NCBI GenBank assembly: GCA_938091745.1
Contig: CALLJK010000011.1
Coordinates: 115,074-179,073, forward strand
Direction: 5' to 3'
DNA from: Candidatus Bipolaricaulota bacterium
GTDB lineage: Bacteria; Bipolaricaulota; Bipolaricaulia; RBG-16-55-9; DRXL01
Length of the DNA stretch: 64,000 nucleotides
The position numbers and the translations under genes are program-made. The first letter of the stretch is position 1; every line of letters begins with the position of its first letter. The notes beneath the pieces are model-generated. The model was not told the DNA's origin, did not search any database, and saw only the letters and a list, made by a program, of their open reading frames with translations. Below are positions 1 to 7,586 of the stretch, piece by piece.

Positions 1-104
1 AGTCTCCATGCCCTGACAATTATCATCCAGCCAATGTAGCAAGTAACCTGGAACGAGACCACGATTTCAATCAAGATGGGATTGTTTGTAAGCCTAGGGA
101 CTGA
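1..104 (+). CDS. C-terminal tail of a truncated or edge-cut protein, calcium-loop-like
   Basis: The frame whose first complete codon is at base 3 stays open from the window edge to TGA at 102-104, giving about 33 residues. The tail has two cysteines and a D-H-D-F-N-Q-D-G-I-V-C stretch. The spaced acidic residues followed by DG resemble a dockerin or EF-hand type calcium loop near the end of a secreted protein. No start is visible, so it is either the end of a gene lying mostly outside the window or a remnant. A loose direct repeat (CTGACAA-TA-ATCCA pattern, 12-30 and 100-118) brackets it. Function is not recognised. Confidence 0.35.
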   Translation, partial: SPCPDNYHPANVASNLERDHDFNQDGIVCKPRD

Positions 105-174
105 CAACTACTATCCAAAGTTAGGCTTCCTTCCTCCTAGCACCCCACACCTTCAATATAGTAAAATACTCGCC

Positions 175-237
175 GTAAGCTCCCGACGGACGGACTCTGG
201 AGCACAACGGCCCTGCGACTCTGAAGGATGTGCTCGC
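175..237 (+). pseudogene. Broken copy of the first codons of thrS
   Basis: This stretch matches bases 961-1025 inside the start of thrS: 38 bases (200-237) are identical, and the whole match has two substitutions and two single-base deletions. The deletions destroy the reading frame, so it cannot encode the TGS domain. Similarity ends abruptly at 237/1025. It lies directly before the DUF6883/DUF4926 pair, so the true and the broken thrS starts flank that pair. Confidence 0.85.
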
Positions 238-268
238 TGTGACCTCCTTTAAAATATAAGCAAATGAG

Positions 269-601
269 ATGAAACTGCCAAATCCTGAGCGTGCCTTCGT
301 GGGCGTCGAAAAGCTTCGTAACTATTGTCTTAGCCTTGAGCATCCACGCGGGCGACATAAAGCGCGTGTCTTTGCAGCTACGCTGGGGCTTACCGCAGAA
401 CATGCTAAGCAACTGCGAGAAGCACTACTCACTGCTGCTCGAACTCATGATGCCGTTCCCACTGAACAAGATGAATATGGGCAGCGTTTTGTGATAGACT
501 TTGAGATGAGTGGGCCAGCCGGATCGGCAAGGATCCGCAGCAGTTGGATAGTCCGTCGTGGCGAAGACTTCGCTCGATTGACCAGTTGCTATGTGCTATG
601 A
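269..601 (+). CDS. DUF6883 family protein
   Basis: 110 residues. The N-terminus (LPNPERAFVGVEKLRNYCL, then EHPRGRHKARVFAATLGLT) fits the DUF6883 family as I know it, a small domain of unknown function often encoded next to DUF4926 genes. There is no signal peptide or membrane segment, so it should be cytoplasmic. The ATG at 269 gives the usual family N-terminus but has no clear Shine-Dalgarno site. A DUF4926 gene follows 28 bases later on the same strand, and the pair sits between the broken and intact copies of the thrS start. A toxin-antitoxin-like role is only a guess from the two-gene layout. Confidence 0.75.
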   Translation: MKLPNPERAFVGVEKLRNYCLSLEHPRGRHKARVFAATLGLTAEHAKQLREALLTAARTHDAVPTEQDEYGQRFVIDFEMSGPAGSARIRSSWIVRRGEDFARLTSCYVL

Positions 602-629
602 TTGTGAGAGAGAAGGAAGGAGCAGGCCC

Positions 630-851
630 ATGAGCGAGGCGATTCACGTTCTCGATGTAGTGGCGTTACTAGAGGATATCCCTGAGCGCAACTTGAGCCG
701 TGGGCAGGTGGGCACTGTTGTCGAGCAGCTTGCTCCTGGGGTGTTTGAGGTCGAGTTCAGCGACAACGAGGGACGCACGTATGCGATGCTCGCTTTACGA
801 GCAGAGCAGCTACTGGTCCTTCATCATCAGCCAACTCAGGTTGCCCGATAG
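630..851 (+). CDS. DUF4926 family protein
   Basis: 73 residues from the ATG at 630, chosen because AAGGAAGGAG lies 8-15 bases upstream. A longer frame from 591 has no ribosome site. The core (VVALLEDIPERNLSRGQVGTV, and VFEVEFSDNEGRTYA further on) is the small beta-rich DUF4926 domain, structurally likely SH3-like. It pairs with DUF6883 upstream, probably as one transcript. Function is unknown. The gene ends 103 bases before thrS, which has its own promoter. Confidence 0.75.
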   Translation: MSEAIHVLDVVALLEDIPERNLSRGQVGTVVEQLAPGVFEVEFSDNEGRTYAMLALRAEQLLVLHHQPTQVAR

Positions 852-883
852 TAGGTTCCATAAGATCAACGATCAGCTGATAG

Positions 884-912
884 CTGACAGTGAGCTGCCT
901 GTCGTGTATAAT
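884..912 (+). promoter_or_regulatory. thrS promoter
   Basis: CTGACA (884-889), a 17-base spacer and TATAAT (907-912). The predicted start point near 919 leaves a leader of about 36 bases, too short for a T-box. A 10-base palindrome, ATCAGCTGAT, lies just upstream. Confidence 0.75.
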
Positions 913-954
913 ACCCCATCGTACATCTAAATCTTGCACAAGGAGGTCGAAAGT

Positions 955-2880
955 ATGATCGTCAAGCTGCCCGACGGACGGATTCTCGAGCACAACGGCC
1001 CTGCGACTCTGAAGGATGTGCTCGCCACGACGGCGAAGGAGCTTTTGAAGACCACCGTCGGCGCCAAGCTTGACGGTGAAGTCGTCGACTTTCATCGAGT
1101 GCTTCCAGCAGATGCCCAGGTCGAACTCATCCCCTTGGATTCACCCGAGGGAGCTTCGATCTATAGACATAGCTGCTCGCACATTATGGCTCAGGCTGTG
1201 CGAAGGCTTTTCCCAAGTGTGAAATTAGCCATTGGCCCAGCGATCGAAGACGGGTTTTATTATGACTTCGACGTCGAAGAGCCCTTCACCCCAAAAGACT
1301 TAGAGAAGATCGAAGCCGAGATGGAGAAGATCGTCACAGAGAATTATCCGTTTGAGCGCTTTGAAGTCTCCAAAGACGAAGCACGCCACATGCTCAAGGA
1401 CGAGCCGTACAAGCTCGAACTGTTAGAAGAGATCCCCGACGAGAGAGTCTCGTTCTATCGCGACGGGGATTTTGTTGATCTATGTCGTGGCCCGCACATG
1501 CTCAGCACCGGGCAAGTGAAATATTTTAAGCTCTTGAACGTCGCTGGGGCCTACTGGCGCGGTGACGAGCGCAACAAGATGCTGCAGCGCATCTACGGGA
1601 CAGCGTTCGCCACAAAAGAAGCACTAGAGCACTACTTACAGATGCTCGAAGAAGCGAAGAAGCGCGATCACCGCAAGCTTGGCAAAGAGCTCGAGATCTT
1701 CTTCTTCGATGAAGAAGTTGGGCCGGGGCTGCCCCTATGGTTGCCCAAGGGTGCGATCATCATCGAAGAGTTAGAGAAGCTCGCCAAGGAGACTGAAGCC
1801 AAGGCAGGGTATCTCCGAGTGCGCACGCCTCATATCTGTAAAGAATCTATGTATCTGAGAAGCGGGCACCTGCCGTACTATCAAGAGTCGATGTACCCGC
1901 CGATGGAACTTGAGGGCGTCAAGTATTACTTAAAACCCATGAACTGCCCGCACCATCATAAGATCTTCGCGGCTGTGCCCAGGAGCTACCGCGATCTCCC
2001 GTTACGGCTCGCTGAGTACGGCACGTGCTATCGTTACGAAAAATCCGGCGAGCTGTTTGGGCTGATGCGCGTGCGCAGTATGCAGATGAACGACGCGCAT
2101 ATCTACTGCACGCTCGATCAATTCGAAGAAGAGTTTCTCGCGGTCTGTCGGATGTATCTCAATTACTTTAAGCTCTTCGGGATCGAAAAGTATCTGATGC
2201 GCTTTAGCACGCACGACCCCAAAGAGCTGGGCAAAAAGTACGTCAACGAACCCGAACTGTGGAAGCAAACAGAAGATATGGTGCGTCGGGCGCTCCAGAA
2301 CGGCGGGATTAACTATATAGAAGTCCCCGGCGAAGCCGCGTTCTACGGCCCTAAGATCGATGTGCAGGTCTGGAGCACCATCGGGCGCGAGTTCACGTTA
2401 GCGACGAATCAAGTCGACTTCGCTGTGCCGCGGCGCTTCGGGTTAGTCTACAAGAACGCCCAGGGACAAGATGAGACGCCCATCTGTATCCATCGCGCTC
2501 CATTAAGCACCCACGAACGCTTGATCGGCTTCTTGATCGAGCATTATGCCGGGGCGTTTCCGGTGTGGCTCTCTCCGGTACAAGCTGTCGTGCTGCCCAT
2601 CACGGATAGACAGCACGAGTATGCGCAAAAAGTCTTACAGAGACTGAAAGACGCCAACATCCGTGCCGAGCTTGACAGCAGTAGCCACACGCTGAACTAT
2701 CGCATCCGGCACCATCAGGCTCAGAAAGTCCCGTATATGCTGATTGTCGGTGAGCGCGAAGCGCAGAACGATCAAGCTGCGGTGCGCTTGCGCACGGGGA
2801 AGGACCTGGGGCCGAAGCCTCTGGGCGAAGTTATCACTATGATTCAAGAGAAGATCGCCACGCGGTCCTTGGAGTTATAA
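955..2880 (+). CDS. thrS: Threonine--tRNA ligase
   Basis: 641 residues. It charges tRNA-Thr in the cytoplasm. Residues 1-60 form the TGS domain. The second domain carries the H-x3-H pair (H72, H76) of the editing domain. The class II catalytic core has the zinc cysteine in MNCPHHH (C331) with downstream histidines, and the anticodon-binding domain ends the protein. Length is normal for the family. The ATG at 955 is chosen because AAGGAGG lies at 940-946; an in-frame TTG at 934 would place that site inside the gene. The first 22 codons also exist as a broken copy at 175-237. Confidence 0.97.
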   Translation: MIVKLPDGRILEHNGPATLKDVLATTAKELLKTTVGAKLDGEVVDFHRVLPADAQVELIPLDSPEGASIYRHSCSHIMAQAVRRLFPSVKLAIGPAIEDGFYYDFDVEEPFTPKDLEKIEAEMEKIVTENYPFERFEVSKDEARHMLKDEPYKLELLEEIPDERVSFYRDGDFVDLCRGPHMLSTGQVKYFKLLNVAGAYWRGDERNKMLQRIYGTAFATKEALEHYLQMLEEAKKRDHRKLGKELEIFFFDEEVGPGLPLWLPKGAIIIEELEKLAKETEAKAGYLRVRTPHICKESMYLRSGHLPYYQESMYPPMELEGVKYYLKPMNCPHHHKIFAAVPRSYRDLPLRLAEYGTCYRYEKSGELFGLMRVRSMQMNDAHIYCTLDQFEEEFLAVCRMYLNYFKLFGIEKYLMRFSTHDPKELGKKYVNEPELWKQTEDMVRRALQNGGINYIEVPGEAAFYGPKIDVQVWSTIGREFTLATNQVDFAVPRRFGLVYKNAQGQDETPICIHRAPLSTHERLIGFLIEHYAGAFPVWLSPVQAVVLPITDRQHEYAQKVLQRLKDANIRAELDSSSHTLNYRIRHHQAQKVPYMLIVGEREAQNDQAAVRLRTGKDLGPKPLGEVITMIQEKIATRSLEL

Positions 2881-2894
2881 GTGAGAAAGGAGGG

Positions 2895-2921
2895 CCCGGC
2901 AGGAAGGGGCTTCCTGCCGGG
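2895..2921. terminator. Strong hairpin after thrS
   Basis: A 12-base-pair stem, CCCGGCAGGAAG paired with CTTCCTGCCGGG around a GGG loop, begins 15 bases after the thrS stop. A second short stem (CCTCCG/CGGAGG, 2933-2951) follows. Neither has a T-tract, so this is not a classical intrinsic terminator. It may stop or protect transcripts from both sides. Confidence 0.45.
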
Positions 2922-2941
2922 TGGGCCTGCATCCTCCGGGC

Positions 2942-3061
2942 CTAGCGGAGGGTCAGCTGAATCACGGAGAAGAATGAAGCTAACGCTGTTATTATCGTTA
3001 AGAGCGCTGAACTTCCTAAGATAATCTGCTGCGATCGTGAGAGTATCTTCATGGTTCGCAT
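2942..3061 (-). CDS. Small single-pass membrane protein (39 residues)
   Basis: A 39-residue frame with a short basic N-terminus (MRTMKILSRSQQ) followed by a hydrophobic stretch of about 24 residues (IILGSSALLTIITALA, then SFFSVIQL). AAGGGGG lies about 4 bases before the ATG. The architecture is that of a small inner-membrane peptide. It stands alone between convergent or divergent larger genes and has no recognised homolog. It could be a chance frame, but the ribosome site and hydrophobic pattern favour a real gene. Confidence 0.45.
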   Translation of the reverse strand: MRTMKILSRSQQIILGSSALLTIITALASFFSVIQLTLR

Positions 3062-3144
3062 TCCCCCTTGTGCTGGGCTCAGCATAGCACAACGAGGGTG
3101 CAGAGTCTGTGCAGGCAAAGTGAAAATTTCGTGGAAAGAAAAAT

Positions 3145-3189
3145 CCCTCTCCCATAGCTCAGCTACGGGAGAGGGGTTGGGGTGAGGGC
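3145..3189. repeat. CCCTCTCCC/GGGAGAGGG palindromic repeat (family C)
   Basis: CCCTCTCCC pairs with GGGAGAGGG around a 13-base loop containing a nested AGCT palindrome, followed by GGTTGGGGTGAGGG. Related copies are at 31276-31340 and, in divergent form, inside dxr (29251-29326). It lies just 3' of the VWA gene and may serve as its terminator. Confidence 0.6.
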
Positions 3190-3193
3190 CAAT

Positions 3194-5464
3194 TTAGCGT
3201 AACAGCACGAACTTGCTTAGGAGTCGAGTCTGTTGCCCATTGGGTCCCGTAATAGTGAGCACGTACCAATAGAACCCATTTGCTGGAGTCCGTGGCCAGC
3301 GCAGGAGCAGCGTTGGCCCAGCGCTCTCTTGGGTTGTGATCTGGCGCCCATCTAAGCCGTACACAGTCACTTTCAGAGAGCACCCGTAGCAGTTCTGCAC
3401 GCTCCAGCGCAACTCTTGGGGCGCGAAGTGCACACTGTGCTCGAGAGCTTTCAGCTCGATGAACTCTTGAGGTTTAACGAGCCGGAAGCGGTTGCGCCGT
3501 ATTGCGAGCTTTAACGCCGCGCGCATCTGCGAGGAGACCTTATCAATGCGCGCGATGGCCCCGTTCAGTAGGGCACGCCACTGCGCAAACGCTAGGAGCA
3601 GCTTATCGCGGGCGCTGCGGATCAGCTCTGCTGGGGACAGCGCCTCGATGGGGCCGACTTCGACAGCAAGCCCTCCGAATCCTGACAGCGCATCCTCGGC
3701 TTCGGCGAGCAGATCAAGCGCATCGGTGATGAGGGTCTCGATCTCGTCGAGCTGGTCGCCGGAGTTTTCGGCGAACTCAATGAACGCGTCAATAGATTTG
3801 TGAATGCGATTGGCGCGCTCGGTGCTTATTGTATTGGTCTCAACGAAGGCGTCCACCTGGGCGCGCACTCCCTCGGCCCGCCCTGCTAAGGACTCCATCA
3901 AGAAGCGGGTATCAGCCAGAGAGACAAGCAGCTCGTTGACGGTCTCTCGGGTCTGGCTGATGAGTTGGCGAGCCCGTTCGCGTGCGCCGAAGCTGTCAAC
4001 CAAGTTGAGAGCTAAGCGCAGGTCCTCGAGGGGCTTGGAGAGACTCAGTGTGCGCCCATGCTCGATGATGTCGCGCTTCATCGCGCCCAGCTCATCGCGG
4101 CCTCCCGGCGTGATCTTTCTAGCTTCGACGGAGACGGTGCACGACGCGCTTGCGCCTTCGGGGTCTTTGACGGTCAGTTTGACGGAGTACGTGCCTTCTT
4201 TGTCAACTTTGAACGACGTGACAGCAGCCGTGGGATCGGCGATCACGGCTTGGCTATCGGTGGGTTTGGTGACGAATGCCCACTGATATGTCAAAGCTCG
4301 CCCTTCAGGGTCGGACGAGCCGGAGCCATCAAGAGTGACTGTTTGACCAACGAGCACTTCTGCCGGGACAGTCCCGCAATTGGCTGTGGGCGGCTGATTG
4401 GGTGGTGGAGGCGGTGGGGCTTGAGTGACTGTGATTGTCTGCTGAGCTGTTACCGTTGCTCCAGCGTTATCGGTGACGGTCAGCTTGATCGTGACGCTCC
4501 CCGGTGTTGTCGGACAAGTGAAGCTCACGGTAGGGCCGACAGCATCAGGGGTCCCGTCTCCATTGAAGTCCCATTCGTATTTTGTTATCTGGCCATCAGG
4601 GTCATACGATCCAGAGCCATCGAGTGTAATTGTCTGTCCGGTGTTGCATCTGTATGGTTCGGTATCGGGCTGTCCGTCGGGGATCGGGCCGGGGTCGGCC
4701 ACAGGGGATTGGTTAAGCGTCGCGATGAGTTTCTGTTTGAGCGCGTTCTCCAGATCTGCGAAAGTCCTGACGACGACCACGAAGCCGCTTTGATGACCAG
4801 GTGGGAAAGGAGGCGCTATAACGCCCGGTTGTGGCCAAACCAACTGTAATAGAAAGTCTCTAAATTCAGGTTCTTGCTCGACACTACCGATGCCCTCAGC
4901 ATCGAGCTGGTCGAGCCCGGCTCTCACGGCCTCGTCGCGAGCTTCTATTGTTTGTCTTCTAGCTTCTGAAGGGGGAGAAGGGAGATTGGGCTGGCCGTCG
5001 GAGATGACGTTGAAGACCTGGCGAGCTCCGGGGCGGGCCTTGTTGCCGGTAATGAGCGAAGCAGCAAGGCGAATCCCAGAAACCATGGGCGTGAAACCGC
5101 CGCCCTTAATAATCGCTCGCACCCGAGCCGCAACCTCACCAATATTTTGCGCCGTGATGACTGTCATGGGGACTTCGACGCGGGCTCCTGGTGTCCTCGT
5201 TGTTGGATCTGTCACATTTCCAGAAAACTGCACGAGCCCAAATTCAACCGTGCCGTTTTGAGGCACGACGGCTGGGTCAGAAATAGCGTTCGCAATGCCG
5301 TTGATCATGGTGAGAAAATCTGCATTGGAAATGCTGCCCGAGCCGTCCATGATGATCACAAGCTGTGTTTTGACGAGTATTGGCGTTTGGGCACTCGGCA
5401 GACTCACAAACAGACAGAGCAGTCCTATGCTCAACAGAAGAACTTTTGCGATCATGCGACCCAT
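3194..5464 (-). CDS. Secreted VWA and PKD domain protein
   Basis: 756 residues. A signal peptide (to about residue 25) precedes a von Willebrand A domain with MIDAS motif DGSGS (residues 40-44), residues about 35-235. Two PKD-type beta-sandwiches follow (about 255-340 and 350-440, each with LDGSGS), then a long helical region likely to form coiled coils (about 450-680). A C-terminal beta domain resembles FlgD-Ig/secretion-tail domains (VYGLDGRQI, then FYWYVLTI). The ATG at 5464 is preferred over 5482 because AAGGAGG sits 8 bases upstream. An extracellular or periplasmic adhesion or scaffold role is likely; the exact partner is unknown. Confidence 0.8.
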   Translation of the reverse strand: MGRMIAKVLLLSIGLLCLFVSLPSAQTPILVKTQLVIIMDGSGSISNADFLTMINGIANAISDPAVVPQNGTVEFGLVQFSGNVTDPTTRTPGARVEVPMTVITAQNIGEVAARVRAIIKGGGFTPMVSGIRLAASLITGNKARPGARQVFNVISDGQPNLPSPPSEARRQTIEARDEAVRAGLDQLDAEGIGSVEQEPEFRDFLLQLVWPQPGVIAPPFPPGHQSGFVVVVRTFADLENALKQKLIATLNQSPVADPGPIPDGQPDTEPYRCNTGQTITLDGSGSYDPDGQITKYEWDFNGDGTPDAVGPTVSFTCPTTPGSVTIKLTVTDNAGATVTAQQTITVTQAPPPPPPNQPPTANCGTVPAEVLVGQTVTLDGSGSSDPEGRALTYQWAFVTKPTDSQAVIADPTAAVTSFKVDKEGTYSVKLTVKDPEGASASCTVSVEARKITPGGRDELGAMKRDIIEHGRTLSLSKPLEDLRLALNLVDSFGARERARQLISQTRETVNELLVSLADTRFLMESLAGRAEGVRAQVDAFVETNTISTERANRIHKSIDAFIEFAENSGDQLDEIETLITDALDLLAEAEDALSGFGGLAVEVGPIEALSPAELIRSARDKLLLAFAQWRALLNGAIARIDKVSSQMRAALKLAIRRNRFRLVKPQEFIELKALEHSVHFAPQELRWSVQNCYGCSLKVTVYGLDGRQITTQESAGPTLLLRWPRTPANGFYWYVLTITGPNGQQTRLLSKFVLLR

Positions 5465-5500
5465 AGAGAAAGCCTCCTTCATTGATCACGCTCTGAGAGC

Positions 5501-5528
5501 ATTATAGCATAAGACCCTGCATTGACAA
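5501..5528 (-). promoter_or_regulatory. Promoter of the VWA/PKD gene
   Basis: On the minus strand TTGTCA (5523-5528), a 16-base spacer and TATAAT (5501-5506). The leader is about 30 bases and carries AAGGAGG. Confidence 0.7.
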
Positions 5529-5549
5529 TGTAACTCATATCACGTTGGA

Positions 5550-6716
5550 TTAAGCTGTCGAGCGACGGAGCACTTCGGCTTTGTCCATGCGTTCCCAAGG
5601 GACATTGAGGTCGCTCCGCCCCATGTGTCCATAGGCGGCCAGCGGCGTGTAGATGGGGCGGCGCAGATCTAATTGCTCGATGATCGCTGCGGGGCGAAAG
5701 TCAAAATATCTTTCGATGAGCTTGACAATCTCGCCGTTGGGGATCTTCGCGCTGCCAAACGTATCGACTGTGATAGCGAGGGGACGAGCTTGGCCAATCG
5801 CGTAGGCGACTTGGACTTCACACTCGGTCGCGAGCCCCGCAGCGACGATATTTTTCGCAACATATCGAGCATAGTAGCTTGCGGAGCGATCGACTTTTGT
5901 GGGGTCTTTCCCCGAAAAAGCGCCACCGCCGTGGCTGCCATAGCCCCCATACGTATCGACTTCGATCTTGCGCCCGGTCATGCCCGTATCGCCGCAGGGG
6001 CCGCCAACCTCGAAGCGCCCTGAGGGATTGACCAAAATAACGGTCTTGGAGTCGAGCCATCGGCCGATCACGGGTCGGATAATCAGTTCTGTCAGATCAC
6101 GTCGGATCTGCTCTTGAGAGACGTCTCCATCATGCTGGGCCGAGAGCACAACCGTGTGCGCCCGCACGGGATGGCCCTTCTCGTCATATTCGATAGTCAC
6201 TTGAGATTTGCCGTCAGGGCGCAGATAGGGGAGTTTCCTGCTGCGGCGCAGCTCGGCGAGCTGGCGCACTAGAGCGTGAGCGAGCATGATGGGCAGCGGC
6301 ATCAGCTCTGGGGTCTCTTGGCACGCGTACCCGTACATGATCCCTTGATCGCCCGCGCCGATGGCGTCATAGGGGTCTTCGGAAGATTTTTTGATAACAG
6401 CTTGAGCGATATCGGGCGATTGCTCGTGAATCGAGACGAGCACCCCACAATGATCGGCGTCGAAGCCGTATTCGGGTTTATCATAGCCGATCTTTCTGAT
6501 AGTGTCGCGGGCGATCTTGGCGTAGTCGACGCGCGCTGTTGTCGTGATCTCCCCAGCAATGAAGACCAAGCCGTTTGTGGTGAACGTCTCGCACGCGACG
6601 CGGGCATACGGATCTTGCGAGAGTATGGCATCTAAGATGGCGTCGGAGATCATGTCGCACATCTTATCCGGGTGCCCTTCCGCTACAGACTCAGATGTAA
6701 AGAGATAACTGCTCAT
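5550..6716 (-). CDS. metK: S-adenosylmethionine synthase
   Basis: 388 residues, normal length. It makes S-adenosylmethionine from methionine and ATP in the cytoplasm. The N-terminal GHPDK motif (residues 14-18), the [12 protein letters not shown] nucleotide motif and the glycine-rich [16 protein letters not shown] loop are all present. AAGGAG lies 7-8 bases before the ATG. A clear TATAAT lies upstream on the minus strand near 6750, but its -35 is weak. It is transcribed divergently from uppP. No SAM riboswitch is seen in the 80-base gap. Confidence 0.97.
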   Translation of the reverse strand: MSSYLFTSESVAEGHPDKMCDMISDAILDAILSQDPYARVACETFTTNGLVFIAGEITTTARVDYAKIARDTIRKIGYDKPEYGFDADHCGVLVSIHEQSPDIAQAVIKKSSEDPYDAIGAGDQGIMYGYACQETPELMPLPIMLAHALVRQLAELRRSRKLPYLRPDGKSQVTIEYDEKGHPVRAHTVVLSAQHDGDVSQEQIRRDLTELIIRPVIGRWLDSKTVILVNPSGRFEVGGPCGDTGMTGRKIEVDTYGGYGSHGGGAFSGKDPTKVDRSASYYARYVAKNIVAAGLATECEVQVAYAIGQARPLAITVDTFGSAKIPNGEIVKLIERYFDFRPAAIIEQLDLRRPIYTPLAAYGHMGRSDLNVPWERMDKAEVLRRSTA

Positions 6717-6763
6717 GGGACTCCTTAGGTCAGAGCGTTCTTGTCTGCATTATAGCACGTCGC

Positions 6764-6792
6764 TTGAGCGCAAGCTAGTCTCTGAGTAAGAT
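6764..6792 (+). promoter_or_regulatory. uppP promoter, leaderless type
   Basis: TTGAGC (6764-6769), 17-base spacer, TAAGAT (6787-6792). The uppP ATG starts 5 bases after the -10 box and there is no Shine-Dalgarno site, so the mRNA probably begins at or next to the start codon. Confidence 0.5.
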
Positions 6793-6797
6793 AAGCG

Positions 6798-7586
6798 ATG
6801 CTGCCGTTTGTACTCTTGGGGCTCTTGCAGGGGCTGACGGAATTTCTGCCCATCAGCAGCTCGGGACATCTCGCGCTGGCAGAACAGCTCTTTGGGATTC
6901 ACAAGCCTGGGATCGTCTTCGATATCTTCGTGCACTTTGGGACTTTGCTCTCGGTGTTGTGGGTCTTTCGGGAGAGAATCTTCCGCTTGGTGCGTGCGCC
7001 CGCGCGCGGGGGAGAAGACTTAAGAGTTTTAGGGATGCTTATTGTAGGATCTCTCCCCACGGGAGCTTTGGGAGTGGCTCTGAACTCTGTCGCTGAAGCA
7101 GCATTTGCGCGGAGCTGGGCCGTGGGGCTGGGGCTGCTTCTTACAGCGGGCGTGCTCTTCTTTGTCGAGCGTTTGAGCAGACCAAAAGCAAAGTCGCTCG
7201 AACAGCTGAGCTGGCGCGAGGCACTGTGGGTGGGGCTGGCGCAGGGGATCGCGGTGTTGCCGGGGATCTCGCGCAGCGGGAGCACCATCGCTATGGGGCT
7301 CTTCTGCGGATTGCGCCGCACCGACGCAGCTGAATTCTCGTTTTTGCTCTTCATCCCTGCTATTACTGGCGCAACGCTCTTAAAGCTCGGTGAAGCAGTA
7401 GCTGATCCATCGGCGCACAGTGCCCTGTGGGGAAGCTATCTTGCTGGGACAGCTGTAGCGTTTCTCTCGGGCGTGATCGCGATTCGCTTTTTGATGCGAT
7501 TCTTGCGCGAGCGTCGCCTGACGCCGTTTGCACTCTATTGTGGGATCACAGGGCTTCTTGCTGTGTTATGGGGCATAGCGAGGTAA
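6798..7586 (+). CDS. uppP: Undecaprenyl-diphosphatase (BacA/UppP family)
   Basis: 262 residues, multi-pass inner-membrane protein. It recycles undecaprenyl pyrophosphate to the monophosphate carrier for peptidoglycan and other wall polymers. Both family motifs are clear: LTEFLPISSSGHL near residue 14 and PGISRSGST near residue 155. The start lacks a ribosome site but lies just after a -10 box, consistent with leaderless translation. Its last 21 bases overlap the end of the convergent gatA. Confidence 0.95.
   Translation: MLPFVLLGLLQGLTEFLPISSSGHLALAEQLFGIHKPGIVFDIFVHFGTLLSVLWVFRERIFRLVRAPARGGEDLRVLGMLIVGSLPTGALGVALNSVAEAAFARSWAVGLGLLLTAGVLFFVERLSRPKAKSLEQLSWREALWVGLAQGIAVLPGISRSGSTIAMGLFCGLRRTDAAEFSFLLFIPAITGATLLKLGEAVADPSAHSALWGSYLAGTAVAFLSGVIAIRFLMRFLRERRLTPFALYCGITGLLAVLWGIAR

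Noticed and set aside
160..171. AGTAAAATACTC resembling the candidate Rrf2 operator at 31386
   Set aside because: It is an isolated imperfect match with no promoter or Fe-S gene next to it; chance similarity is likely.
912..955. T-box leader for thrS
   Set aside because: The predicted leader is about 36 bases, too short for a T-box.
4058..4849. 263-residue plus-strand frame opposite the VWA/PKD gene
   Set aside because: Shadow of the real minus-strand gene; no motif, signal or ribosome site.
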